A stretch of 64,000 nt of DNA from an uncultured Isoptericola sp. (GTDB taxonomy: Bacteria; Actinomycetota; Actinomycetes; Actinomycetales; Cellulomonadaceae): the NCBI GenBank assembly GCA_947497265.1, contig CANMFP010000002.1, positions 558,001 through 622,000 of the forward strand. The letters run 5' to 3'. A program made the translations under genes and the position numbers. The notes beneath the pieces are model-generated. The model had not been told where the DNA came from. It ran no database searches and saw only the letters and a list, made by a program, of their open reading frames with translations. Below are positions 33,545-44,950 of this stretch, piece by piece; position 1 is the stretch's first letter; the number at the start of each line of letters is the position of its first letter.

Positions 33545-36500
33545 TCATGTCCCGACGAGCGTCACCAGCCGTGAGCGCCCCGCAGCGTCCTTGACGGCCT
33601 GCAGCACGACGTCGACGTGCGGCTCGAGCGCGCTGACCTTGTCCAGCGGCGCACCGATCACGAGCTGGAAGCCCAGTCCGCGCCACGCGCCCACAGCTCG
33701 CCCGGCGAACCGCGCGTCGGCCTTGATGAACGCCTCGTCGAGGAACACCGGCGCGTACCGCGGGCGCTCGGCATCGGCGTCACCGAGCTGGTAGCGCAGC
33801 GCCGCCCCGACGATGAACGCCACGAGCTCCTGCGACTCCCCTCCGGACTTGCCGGCGATGTGGTCGTAGACGCTCACGTGGTGTCCTGCGAGGTCCACGC
33901 ACTCGGCGCTGATGCGCACGTGCTCACGGACGTCCACCAGTCGGCGCCGCTCCGGCGAGTCGGGCCGGATCCGATCGACGAGGCGCGCCATGCGCTCGTA
34001 CCTCCGCTGGCGCTCCGCGGGCGTCTGCTCGCCCGGGTCGCCGGCCAGGTCGCGCAGCTGCCGGCGGAACGAGGCCACGTCGCGCGCCTCGGTCACCTGG
34101 GCGGTGATGCGCAGGCGGTGGGTGTCGTCGCGGAACGGCAGCGTGGCCAGGATCGCGTTGACGGGTTCCATCCGCTCGCGGATCTCCGCGACCGACCGGT
34201 TCATCACGTTGCCGAGCAACGTCAGGTCGTGCCCGCTGAGCCGACCCAACGTGCGCGACCAGCGCTCGGTGAGCTGGTAGAGGCGCTGCTCCTCGATCTC
34301 GTCGAGGATCCGTGCGAAGTCGTCGTAGGACTCGTCGGGGTCCGTGCCCAGGTTGGGGTTGGGCCACGCGTCGCAGAACCGCTCGAACACGTTGCGCAGC
34401 GCCGCCCGTGCGGAGCGACCCGCCTCGAGCGCCTCGTCGCGGTCGCGCACGAGCTCGCGCACGACGCCGGCGGTCGCCTGCTCGAGCGCGGCGAGCGACA
34501 GCGTCTCCGGGTCCGACGGCGCCACCGCGGCCAGCGCCGCGTCCAGGCGGTCGCGCTGAACTGACGACGGCGCCACGTCCGCGCGCTCGGCCTGGTCGAC
34601 CGAGTCGGTCACCCGGTCCACGAGGTCGGTGATGGCCGCCCACTGCTCACCCAGCTCGCGCACCCGGTTCTCGGCGTCGGCTCGCTCACGGTAGAGCTCC
34701 GTGAGGCGGGAGCGTAGGCGCTGCTCGTCCTCGGCGAGGCCTCGCACCGCGTCGGATCCGTCGCGCAGCGCCGCGAGCCGTTCGGTGCGGTCGGCCACCG
34801 CCTGCTCGGCGCCGGCGACGTCGACGTCCTCCCAGGACAGGCGGAGGACCTGGCTGGCCGCCACGAACTCGTCGGTGTGCGCCGCCTGCCGCAGCCGAGC
34901 CCCCTCCAGCGCGGCACCGGCGTCGCGCAGCGCCGCCCGAGCGTCATCGACGTCGTGCTCGATGCGCGTGCGCCGGCGGGTGTTCGAGAACCCGAGCACC
35001 GACGCGCGTCCCGCACCGCCGTGCGCGCCGCGGGCGCCGTCGGACATCTGGCCGGTGCGCGTGAGCGCCCGCCGGTGGGCGCGCAGCTCGGTGGGGTCGT
35101 CCACGCAGACGTAGGCGAACTGCTCGGCCAGGCGTCGGGCGAGCCAGCCGCCGAACGGGCCGGCCTTGACCTCGAGCCGGCCGGGCAGGGTCGACGGGTC
35201 GGCGTCGTCGTCGAGCGGCAGCCCGGTGGGCACCCCCTCGAACCGGACGCGCCGGCGCAGCGGCACCCCGTCGATGGCTGCCCGGAAGTCCGCCAGCCGC
35301 TGTGCGTCGACGAGCAGCGTGGTGGCGAACCCGCCGAGCGCGACGGAGACGGCCTCGCGCCAGGGCTCGTACTCGCCGCGCACCTCGATCAGCTCGCCCA
35401 CGAACGGCAGCTCGTCGACCTCGAGGCCGGCCGCCTCGGCCAGCGCGAGCCGCGCCGCGTGGTCCTCGGCCGGCATGTTGCCGCGACGTCCGGACAGCGA
35501 CGCGCGCTCCTGCTCGAGCCGCGCGAGACGCTTCTCCGCCTCGGCCACCGCCTGGCGGGCAGCGAAGACCTCCTCCTCGTGCTCCCCGGCCCGGCGCGTG
35601 CGCGACTCGACCAGGTCGTGCGCGCGGCGCAGCACCCGGTCGAGGTCCCGGCGCGTGGCGACCTGCTCCTGCAGGACCCCGAGGTGGGTCTCCAGGCCGG
35701 CACGAGCCGTACGGGTCTCCTCCAGAGCCTCGGTCCGACGCCGGATCTCCCGCTCCGTGGACTCGATCGCGTCGCCGCCCTGGCTGCGCAGGGACGCCCG
35801 CACCTCCTCGAGGTCCGCCTCGGCCGACGCGATCCGCGCGACCGCGGCGGTACGACGCTCCTCGGCGGCACGGTGCGCCGACCTGTTCGCGCCCTCCTCC
35901 GCGCGCACCAACGCCAGCCGGCGATCGTCCCGCCAGGCACCGAACACCGTGGGGCCGGCGGACTCGCCCCCTGCACCGTTGTCGGGCACCCCGAGGGTGT
36001 CCAGCAGCGCGACCGAATGCTGCGCGGCCTCCGCCTGCTCGCGCAAGGTCCGCATCGGGCGGAGCACCTCGACCTGCCGGTTCGCGGTGAGCATCTCGGT
36101 GCGCACGGCGCTGAGCTCGTCGAAGTGCTCGACGGCGCGGTCCGCGACCTCGAGCGTCTCGGGCTCGGTGAGCACCATCGCCTTGTACAGCGCGTCGACG
36201 GTGGTGATCGCCTGCCCCGCCTGGATGCGGCCCAGCAGCTGCATCGCCTTGTGGCCGTCACCGGCGGCGCCGATGCCGAGCGCCGAGTGCAGCCGCGTGG
36301 CGAAGGCGACATCCGTGTCGTACGTCGTGAGCCCTGCGTCGGTCAGCCCTGCCCGGGCGAACCGCCCGGCGGCCAGCGGCTCCAGCTCGCGCAGGTCGAA
36401 CGTGTCGTCGGCGGTGGCGCGCACGACGACGCACTCCTCGTTGCGGGTCGCCCCACGGGGCACGTACCAGGCGCGCAGCGCCGTCAGGACCCCGCCGGAC

Positions 36501-36922
36501 TGGTCGGACCACGACATCGCGATGGCGGTCCACGTGTCCGCCCCGTCCCCGCGCAGCACCTGCTCGCGGCTCGTGGTGCCGTCCGCGCGGGACTCGTCGA
36601 GCTTCCCGCGCGCATAGGACAGCACGTTGCGCTGCTCGCGTCCTCGCGCCCGGCCGGCCGCAGCGCCGTTCGAGGCGCCGTTGAACGGCGTCGTGTGGCT
36701 CATCATCAGCGCGATGTAGGCGTCCAGCAGGGTCGACTTGCCGGAGCCCGACGCACCCGAGAGCAGCGTCGCCGCCGCGGAGAAGCGCACCTCGTGGTGC
36801 CCGTGGTAGCCGCCCCAGTTCACGAGCTGCATCGACCGGGCCGTCCACTGCCGGCCGTCCGAGGCCGCGGGGATCAGCCCGAACAGGGAGTCGTTCATCC
36901 GTGTCGGGGTCGTCACGCTCAT
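33545..36922 (-). CDS. jetC: JetC/MksB-type SMC ATPase
   Basis: 1125 residues. Head-domain start LVNWGGYHGHHEVRF, Walker A GASGSGKST (residues 56-64), then RNVLSYARGKLDE. A long coiled coil (~290-990) is interrupted by a small hinge/insert around LPFVGELIEVRGEYEPWREAVSVALGGFATTLLV and RRVRFEGVPTG. The C-terminal head has signature GKSGGESQ (1024-1031) and Walker B VFLDEAFIKAD (~1060). The order and motifs match the MukB-like ATPase of Wadjet (JetC) and MksB. Every ATPase residue looks intact. In Wadjet, JetABC forms a loop-extruding complex that presents small plasmids to the JetD nuclease; JetD is missing here. ATG overlaps the jetB stop (ATGA). Confidence 0.9.
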   Translation of the reverse strand: MSVTTPTRMNDSLFGLIPAASDGRQWTARSMQLVNWGGYHGHHEVRFSAAATLLSGASGSGKSTLLDAYIALMMSHTTPFNGASNGAAAGRARGREQRNVLSYARGKLDESRADGTTSREQVLRGDGADTWTAIAMSWSDQSGGVLTALRAWYVPRGATRNEECVVVRATADDTFDLRELEPLAAGRFARAGLTDAGLTTYDTDVAFATRLHSALGIGAAGDGHKAMQLLGRIQAGQAITTVDALYKAMVLTEPETLEVADRAVEHFDELSAVRTEMLTANRQVEVLRPMRTLREQAEAAQHSVALLDTLGVPDNGAGGESAGPTVFGAWRDDRRLALVRAEEGANRSAHRAAEERRTAAVARIASAEADLEEVRASLRSQGGDAIESTEREIRRRTEALEETRTARAGLETHLGVLQEQVATRRDLDRVLRRAHDLVESRTRRAGEHEEEVFAARQAVAEAEKRLARLEQERASLSGRRGNMPAEDHAARLALAEAAGLEVDELPFVGELIEVRGEYEPWREAVSVALGGFATTLLVDAQRLADFRAAIDGVPLRRRVRFEGVPTGLPLDDDADPSTLPGRLEVKAGPFGGWLARRLAEQFAYVCVDDPTELRAHRRALTRTGQMSDGARGAHGGAGRASVLGFSNTRRRTRIEHDVDDARAALRDAGAALEGARLRQAAHTDEFVAASQVLRLSWEDVDVAGAEQAVADRTERLAALRDGSDAVRGLAEDEQRLRSRLTELYRERADAENRVRELGEQWAAITDLVDRVTDSVDQAERADVAPSSVQRDRLDAALAAVAPSDPETLSLAALEQATAGVVRELVRDRDEALEAGRSARAALRNVFERFCDAWPNPNLGTDPDESYDDFARILDEIEEQRLYQLTERWSRTLGRLSGHDLTLLGNVMNRSVAEIRERMEPVNAILATLPFRDDTHRLRITAQVTEARDVASFRRQLRDLAGDPGEQTPAERQRRYERMARLVDRIRPDSPERRRLVDVREHVRISAECVDLAGHHVSVYDHIAGKSGGESQELVAFIVGAALRYQLGDADAERPRYAPVFLDEAFIKADARFAGRAVGAWRGLGFQLVIGAPLDKVSALEPHVDVVLQAVKDAAGRSRLVTLVGT

Positions 36923-37662
36923 TCGTCCGCCTCCTGCGGGCTCGCCGCGATGTCCTCGTCCGGCTGCGGGGCAGGCACGGCCTGCTCGTCGGCCCCGTGC
37001 AGCCACCGGGTCAGCTCGCGCAGCCGGTCCACCGGCAGCAGGATCTCCACCACCGGCAGGATCCGGTAGCGACCGGTGGCGACCTCCTCCAGCACCCGCT
37101 CGCGCGCCAGCGCCGCCACCGCGTTGTCGATCTCCCGCCTCCGTGCGGACAGGTTGGTCTCGTCGTGCGCCAGGAAGCCCAGCGCGTAGTCGGCCATCTC
37201 CTCGGCGTCCACGTAGGCCGCCGCCTGGCCCGCGCCCTGTTCCTGACGGAACCGGTTGCGCACGAACAGCATGAGCAGGGTCTCGACCCGCTTGTACGGC
37301 TCGTCCTTCAGCAGCACCGGGATGGTCAGACCGTCGGAGCGGACCTGCCGCTTGTAGGCGATCTCGTAGTCTCGGTCCACCACCAGCTCGACGAACAGGT
37401 CGTGCAGGCGCGAGGACACGACCTGCTGGTGGGTCAGCAGCGCCTTCCACTCCACCGGGTGGTCCGCCGCGGCGAGGTAGCGCCGCTGGAGCAGCAGAGC
37501 CAGCACCCGGCGGGCCTCGAACGGCAGCACACCGGTGTCTCCCGGGAAGAGCCCCGGATCGTCGTCCTCCACCGCCAGGGCCTCGACGAACGTGCCCGAC
37601 GGCGCGGCCTCGTCCGGATCCGGCACCTGCGCCGCGCGTGGCTCCGTGTCCAGCTCAGTCAT
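36919..37662 (-). CDS. jetB: JetB/MksE-type protein (DUF4194)
   Basis: 247 residues. The DUF4194 body (~45-220) contains VLALLLQRRYLAAADHPVEW, LHDLFVELVVDRDYEIAYKRQV, LLKDEPYKRVETLLMLFVRNRFR and EIDNAVAALARERVLEEVATGRYRILPVVEILLP, a winged-helix, kleisin-associated protein as in MukE/MksE/JetB. Short acidic tails flank it. The ATG overlaps the end of jetA by 8 nt, and its stop overlaps jetC by 4 nt, so the three subunits are translationally coupled. It bridges the kleisin (JetA) and the SMC heads. Confidence 0.9.
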   Translation of the reverse strand: MTELDTEPRAAQVPDPDEAAPSGTFVEALAVEDDDPGLFPGDTGVLPFEARRVLALLLQRRYLAAADHPVEWKALLTHQQVVSSRLHDLFVELVVDRDYEIAYKRQVRSDGLTIPVLLKDEPYKRVETLLMLFVRNRFRQEQGAGQAAAYVDAEEMADYALGFLAHDETNLSARRREIDNAVAALARERVLEEVATGRYRILPVVEILLPVDRLRELTRWLHGADEQAVPAPQPDEDIAASPQEADE

Positions 37663-39157
37663 CCGTCCTCCTGATCGGGGTGCGGGGCAGCACGAAGTCG
37701 CGGACCGTCCCGTCGGGACGTCTCGTGGCGACCTGTTCGAGGCCGTCCGCCGGGACGTCGCCCGACGCGCCGCCGTCGTCGTCCGCCGCAAGGTCGAGGT
37801 AGCCGAGCAGCTCCACCGGGCGGCGCAGCGACTCCGGGCCGGAGGCGAAGGCCTGACCGATGCTCGACGGGGCGGCGAGCGTCCCCAGGTGCGCCAGGAT
37901 CTCGGCGTGCTGCGGACCGCCCATGGCGCGCAGGTCCGCGATCTCGTCGCCCGGCGCGAGGCCGTCGGACCAGTCCTCGAGGTCGTCCGGCGGGGTCTCG
38001 GGGCGCAGGTCGTGCAGGGCGGTGCGCAGGCGACCGGGGCGCGCCCGCTCGAACCAGCGCAGCGGCTCCACCCGCGCGGCGCGGCCCGAGGCGGGGAACC
38101 ACTCGGCCATCGCGGCGGTCGCCTCGCGCAGCGCGTCGTCGAGCTCGCGGTCGCGCAACGGGTTGTGGTGGCGGATCTGCGCGGTGACCGTCCGGGACGC
38201 CCGTGCCTGCGCGGCCAGCACCACCTCGATCGCACCGACGAGCTGGGCCCGCAACGACTGCAGCACCGCCCGGTGGTCCGGCGGCAGCTCGGCCGCGAAC
38301 GGGTGCTCGAGGATCGAACGGACCCGGTGCTCGAGACCGTCGAGCAGGTCCGGGTCGCCGAGCAGCTCCATGGCGCCGGCGAACGCCCGGCCCTCCGGCG
38401 TCCGCTCCAGGAGGTTCTCCGAGGCGTCCAGGTACTCGGCGACGACCACGCCCGTGGTGCGCTCGTCCTGCCGCAGCCGCGTCACCATCTCGCGCTGCAG
38501 GCCGGCGATCGACTCCGCGACCCGCGCGAAGTCGGCCGGCAGCTCGCGCACCAGGGAGAGCACGTGGTCGTACTGCTCGGCGAGCCGCGCTGGCTCGACG
38601 GACTCCACCTCTCCGCCGGCCTCGAGCCTGGCCAGCTCCGTCCGTGCGTCGTCGATGCGCGAGCGCAGCTCGCGCATCCGCGCGTCCCGGTCCGGGTGGG
38701 CGTCGCGCGCGAGGTCCTCCACCGTCACGAGCAGCGTCCGGATGCGCGACTCGCTCACCAGACCGCGGGTCCCCTGGGTGCGGGCCACGACGTCGAGCGC
38801 TTCCGCGGCGTAGCTGGAGAGCTGATACCGCTCCGCTCCCACGTCGTCGAGCGACCGCACGAGCCAGCGCTCGCGGACCCACCGAGTGCACAGCACGCGA
38901 GCCGGGTCGCCGGGGACACCGGGTGCGGGAATGTCGGTCGCGTCGGCGGCGGGGACGGCCGTGCGCAGCTCGGCCAGCAGGTCGTCGACCTCCACGTGCA
39001 GCTGCTCCGTGGCGATCGTGGGCCGGTCCGGGGTGAAGACGCAGCGCAGCACCGCCACGACCAGCGGAGCCTCCGCCCTGTGCAGCAGGCCGAGCGTGGG
39101 CGCAGCGAAGGCGCGCTCGACCCCCGCGAGCGCCGTCGCCAGGCGTGCGCTCGTCAC
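37655..39157 (-). CDS. jetA: JetA/MksF-type kleisin (DUF3375)
   Basis: 500 residues from GTG 39157. DUF3375 features: FAAPTLGLLHRAEAPLVVAVLRCVF (start of the domain), VRERWLVRSLDDVGAERYQLSSYAAEAL, an extended helical segment with VEDLARDAHPDRDARMRELRSRID, RTTGVVVAEYLDASENLLERTPEGRAF and a C-terminal HAEILAHLGTLAAP. JetA is the MukF/MksF-like kleisin that links the SMC heads of JetC. A TTG at 39223 would extend it by 22 residues and overlap leuS by 11 nt; GTG 39157 better fits the family N-terminus but has no good ribosome binding site. It lies directly downstream of leuS on the same strand, so read-through from leuS is possible; no jetD lies on either side. Confidence 0.88.
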   Translation of the reverse strand: MTSARLATALAGVERAFAAPTLGLLHRAEAPLVVAVLRCVFTPDRPTIATEQLHVEVDDLLAELRTAVPAADATDIPAPGVPGDPARVLCTRWVRERWLVRSLDDVGAERYQLSSYAAEALDVVARTQGTRGLVSESRIRTLLVTVEDLARDAHPDRDARMRELRSRIDDARTELARLEAGGEVESVEPARLAEQYDHVLSLVRELPADFARVAESIAGLQREMVTRLRQDERTTGVVVAEYLDASENLLERTPEGRAFAGAMELLGDPDLLDGLEHRVRSILEHPFAAELPPDHRAVLQSLRAQLVGAIEVVLAAQARASRTVTAQIRHHNPLRDRELDDALREATAAMAEWFPASGRAARVEPLRWFERARPGRLRTALHDLRPETPPDDLEDWSDGLAPGDEIADLRAMGGPQHAEILAHLGTLAAPSSIGQAFASGPESLRRPVELLGYLDLAADDDGGASGDVPADGLEQVATRRPDGTVRDFVLPRTPIRRTDD

Positions 39158-39212
39158 CGAGCCGCCGGACGACCGCGCTCCGCGTCGTCCGGGCCTGCGG
39201 TTCCCCTGCGGC

Positions 39213-42170
<2,958 letters not shown>

Positions 42171-42221
42171 GCCGGCGAGTCTACCGGCCGGTCACCGGGC
42201 GACCCGCCCGTTTTCCGCGGC

Positions 42222-42884
42222 TCAGAACGAGGCGATCAGCGCCGGTCCGACGGCGAGCAGCAGCCACGCGACGGCCACGACGTAGCCGATGGCGAGGATC
42301 ACCCAGCGGTTGCCGACGACGGCGCGCCGCAGGCCGTCGCTCGCGGGGAGGTGTCCCGTCTGCACCGCGCGCACGACCTGGACCCACAGCAGGGGCCACA
42401 TGATGGTCCACACCACCATGCAGGCGGGGCACAGCGCGACGAGGACGTAGAAGCTGGTCCACATCAGGAAGAAGATCAGCGCCTGCCCCAGGACCGTGCC
42501 GGCGAGCAGGCTCAGCATGTACCAGCGCGGCAGGCGGGCTCCGACGAGGAGCACGACGCCGGTGGTGATCACCACCGGGAAGGCCGCCACCCCGAGGAAC
42601 GGGTTGGGGAAGCCCAGGATCGCACCCTGCCACGAACCCATGGCGACACCGCAGTCCAGGAACACGTTGATGCTGCACGACGTGACGCGGTCCGGGTCCT
42701 GCAGCTTGAGGACCTTCTCGATCGCGAGCCACAGCGAGCCGCCGAACCCGATCCCGCCGAGCACCACCAGCAGCGTGCCGAAGGTCCGGCCGGACAACCT
42801 GCGCAGCCCGGGTGCGGCGCCCGCGCGGTCGAGGTCGTCAGGGCTCCCGTGGGAGCCGTCGGTGCTCACCGTCGTGTCGCTCAC
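42222..42884 (-). CDS. VKOR-family disulfide-bond-forming membrane protein
   Basis: 220 residues. Five to six membrane helices; the first loop contains CSINVFLDCGVAMGSWQGAI (paired cysteines) and the redox site is CPACMVVWTIMW (CxxC, ~155), both typical of bacterial VKOR homologues, which re-oxidise DsbA-like proteins with quinone in actinobacteria. The N-terminal 30 residues are hydrophilic. No DsbA partner is fused or adjacent. GTG 42884 follows TAGCCT by 7 nt (leaderless). The gene ends 51 nt before leuS on the same strand, and a small hairpin (CGGGCG-GGT-CGCCCG) lies in that gap. Confidence 0.88.
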   Translation of the reverse strand: MSDTTVSTDGSHGSPDDLDRAGAAPGLRRLSGRTFGTLLVVLGGIGFGGSLWLAIEKVLKLQDPDRVTSCSINVFLDCGVAMGSWQGAILGFPNPFLGVAAFPVVITTGVVLLVGARLPRWYMLSLLAGTVLGQALIFFLMWTSFYVLVALCPACMVVWTIMWPLLWVQVVRAVQTGHLPASDGLRRAVVGNRWVILAIGYVVAVAWLLLAVGPALIASF

Positions 42885-42930
42885 GCGGGTGAGGCTACCG
42901 CACGGTTCTGGGAGGGCGCTGGGTGCATCG

Positions 42931-44139
42931 TCAGGAGCTCGCGGCGCTCACCGGGGCGCGACGCACCCTGGTCCGCGCCGAGGCGAGCACGATGGCCAGA
43001 CCCACGAACGTCAGCGCGAGGCCGGTCCAGGCGGGCGCGACGTACCCGTACCCGGCGGCGATGACGAGCCCGCCGAAGAACGCACCGCCCGCGTTGGCCA
43101 GGTTGAGGGCCGAGTGGCACAGCGCGGCTCCGAGCGACTCCGCCCGCGGCGAGAGGTCCATGAGCCGTGTCTGCATCGCCAGGCCCAGCACCTGGGAGGT
43201 CACGCCCAGCAGGAAGAGCCCGGCCACGGCACCGACCGGCGACCCTGCCGTCAGCGCGAACAGCACGAGCGCCGCGGCGGTGGTCAGGAATCCGCCGATC
43301 ACCGTGCCGAGCACCGAGCGGTCGGCGAGCCGGCCGCCCACGAGCGTGCCGACGGTCATCCCGACGCCCATCACCGCCAGCACCCAGGGCACGGAGCCCT
43401 CCGACATCCCGGTGACCTGCGTGACCGTCGGCGCGACATAGGTGTACACGGCGAACAGCCCGCCGAAGCCGATGGCACCGGCCACGAACGCCACCCACAT
43501 CGGCCCGTTCGCCAGCGCGCCGAGCTCCTTCCGCACGCTCGACTCCACCGGCCCCTGCTCGGGCACGAACCGCCAGAGCCCGACCAGCGCCGCTCCCCCG
43601 AGGACGCCGATGAGCACGAAGGCGAGGCGCCAGCCGAAGGCCTGGCCGACGGCGGTGGACAGCGGCACGCCGACCACGTTGGCGACCGTGAGCCCGGTCA
43701 TCATCACGGCCACCGCGTGCCCGCGCCGTCCCGGACCGGCGACCGAGGCGCCCACCGCCGCCCCGACGCCGAAGAACGCTCCGTGCGGCAGCCCGGCGAG
43801 GAACCGGCCGGCCACCAGCCACTCGATGCTCGGCGCGGCGGCCGAGAGCACGTTCGCCACGGTGTAGCACCCCATGAGCCACAGCAGCAGCCGACGGCGC
43901 GACATCCGCGCCGCGGCGACGGTCAGCAGCGGCGCGCCCACCACGACGCCGATGGCGTAGGCGGTGACGGCGTGCCCGGCCGTCGGGTCGCTGACGCCGA
44001 GGTCGGCGCCGAACTGCGGGAGCATGCCCATGGTCGCGAACTCGGTGGTGCCGATCGTGAAGCCGCCGAGCGCCAGGGCGAAGAGCGCCCAGGAGGCCGG
44101 GCTGAGGCGCGAGGCGGGGCGGGAGGGAGCCAGGGTCAC
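42931..44139 (-). CDS. MFS drug exporter, DHA1-type
   Basis: 402 residues, 12 predicted helices. FTIGTTEFATMGMLPQFGADLGV in helix 1, a motif A-like RMSRRRLL between helices 2 and 3, and PLSTAVGQAFGWRLAFVLIG (motif C region) are typical of AraJ/chloramphenicol-exporter-like DHA1 proteins. The substrate is unknown. GTG 44139 is preceded by GAGGA at good distance. The ~480 nt of open frame upstream overlaps the mntR gene and is not conserved. It lies 86 nt downstream of the MntR-type regulator on the same strand, but there is no sign that it transports metals. Confidence 0.86.
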   Translation of the reverse strand: MTLAPSRPASRLSPASWALFALALGGFTIGTTEFATMGMLPQFGADLGVSDPTAGHAVTAYAIGVVVGAPLLTVAAARMSRRRLLLWLMGCYTVANVLSAAAPSIEWLVAGRFLAGLPHGAFFGVGAAVGASVAGPGRRGHAVAVMMTGLTVANVVGVPLSTAVGQAFGWRLAFVLIGVLGGAALVGLWRFVPEQGPVESSVRKELGALANGPMWVAFVAGAIGFGGLFAVYTYVAPTVTQVTGMSEGSVPWVLAVMGVGMTVGTLVGGRLADRSVLGTVIGGFLTTAAALVLFALTAGSPVGAVAGLFLLGVTSQVLGLAMQTRLMDLSPRAESLGAALCHSALNLANAGGAFFGGLVIAAGYGYVAPAWTGLALTFVGLAIVLASARTRVRRAPVSAASS

Positions 44140-44225
44140 AGGGGTCCTCGGGGTTCGGAAGCGCTCGAAACGATTCGACGGCGCGTCGCAAGCATCGCGA
44201 GCACGCCGTCGGGGATGCGCCCAGC

Positions 44226-44921
44226 CTACGCGGGGACCACGCGGATGCGCGAGGCCGCCAGGTGCCCGAGATCCACGGACACCGGCCCCTCCGCCCCGGT
44301 CCAGGTCACCGACAGCGTCCCGGCGTAGTCCCGGCGCCGGACCACGGTGACCTCGACGTCCAGCTCCAGGCCGAGCCCGGCGAGGTACCGCAGCGCCTCC
44401 GGGTCGGCGTCGGAGATCCGCGCGACGACGCCGCTCTGCCCGGCGGCGAGGTCGGCGAGCAGCACGGCGTCCGGCCGCACGACACGGCCGTCCGCCGTCG
44501 GGATCGGGTCCCCGTGCGGGTCGCGGTCCGGGTGGCCGAGGCGCGCGTCGATCCGGGCCACCAGGCGGTCGGAGACCGCGTGCTCGAGCACCTCGGCCTC
44601 GTCGTGCACCTCGTCCCACGTGTAGTCGAGCTCACGCACGAGCCAGGTCTCGATCAGCCGGTGCCGCCGCACCATCGTCAACGCGTGCCGCCGTCCGAGA
44701 TCGGTCAGCCACACCCCGCCGTAGGGCTCGTGGCCCAGCAGACCCTGCGCCGTCAGCCTCCGGACCGTCTCGGAGACGGTCGACGGACCGACGCCGAGCC
44801 GGTCGGCGAGCAGCCCGGTGGTGACCTTCTCGTCGCTCCACTCCTGCGCGGACCAGATGGTCTTGAGGTAGTCCTGCGCCACGGACGTGAGGTCGGCCGG
44901 CTGCGTCTCGGTGTCGGTCAC
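44226..44921 (-). CDS. mntR: MntR-type (DtxR-family) metalloregulator
   Basis: 231 residues. Winged helix with TTGLLADRLGVGPSTVSETVRRLTAQGL (~30-60), dimerisation/metal region with RRHRLIETWLVRELDYTWDEVHDEAEVLEHAVSD (~85-120), then an SH3-like FeoA-type domain to the C-terminus. In the metal site, the Cys that iron-specific DtxR/IdeR use (before W-E-H) is Glu (AEVLEHAVSD), and the DtxR Met10 position is Asp (AQDYL): the Mn-type ligand set. This predicts a manganese-sensing repressor, not IdeR. GTG 44921 follows TAGGCT by 7 nt (leaderless). Targets are unknown. Confidence 0.8.
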   Translation of the reverse strand: MTDTETQPADLTSVAQDYLKTIWSAQEWSDEKVTTGLLADRLGVGPSTVSETVRRLTAQGLLGHEPYGGVWLTDLGRRHALTMVRRHRLIETWLVRELDYTWDEVHDEAEVLEHAVSDRLVARIDARLGHPDRDPHGDPIPTADGRVVRPDAVLLADLAAGQSGVVARISDADPEALRYLAGLGLELDVEVTVVRRRDYAGTLSVTWTGAEGPVSVDLGHLAASRIRVVPA

Positions 44922-44950
44922 GCCTGAAAGCCTACGCGGGGCCCGCTCGC

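Noticed and set aside
33545-39157. Calling the SMC genes a complete Wadjet plasmid-defence system
   Set aside because: JetD, the nuclease needed for plasmid cleavage, is not encoded anywhere in the window, so only the JetABC part can be supported.
42171-42221. T-box-like leader before leuS
   Set aside because: The 51-nt gap holds only a short hairpin and a -10 box directly before the start; there is no room for a T-box and actinobacterial leuS genes are not normally so regulated.
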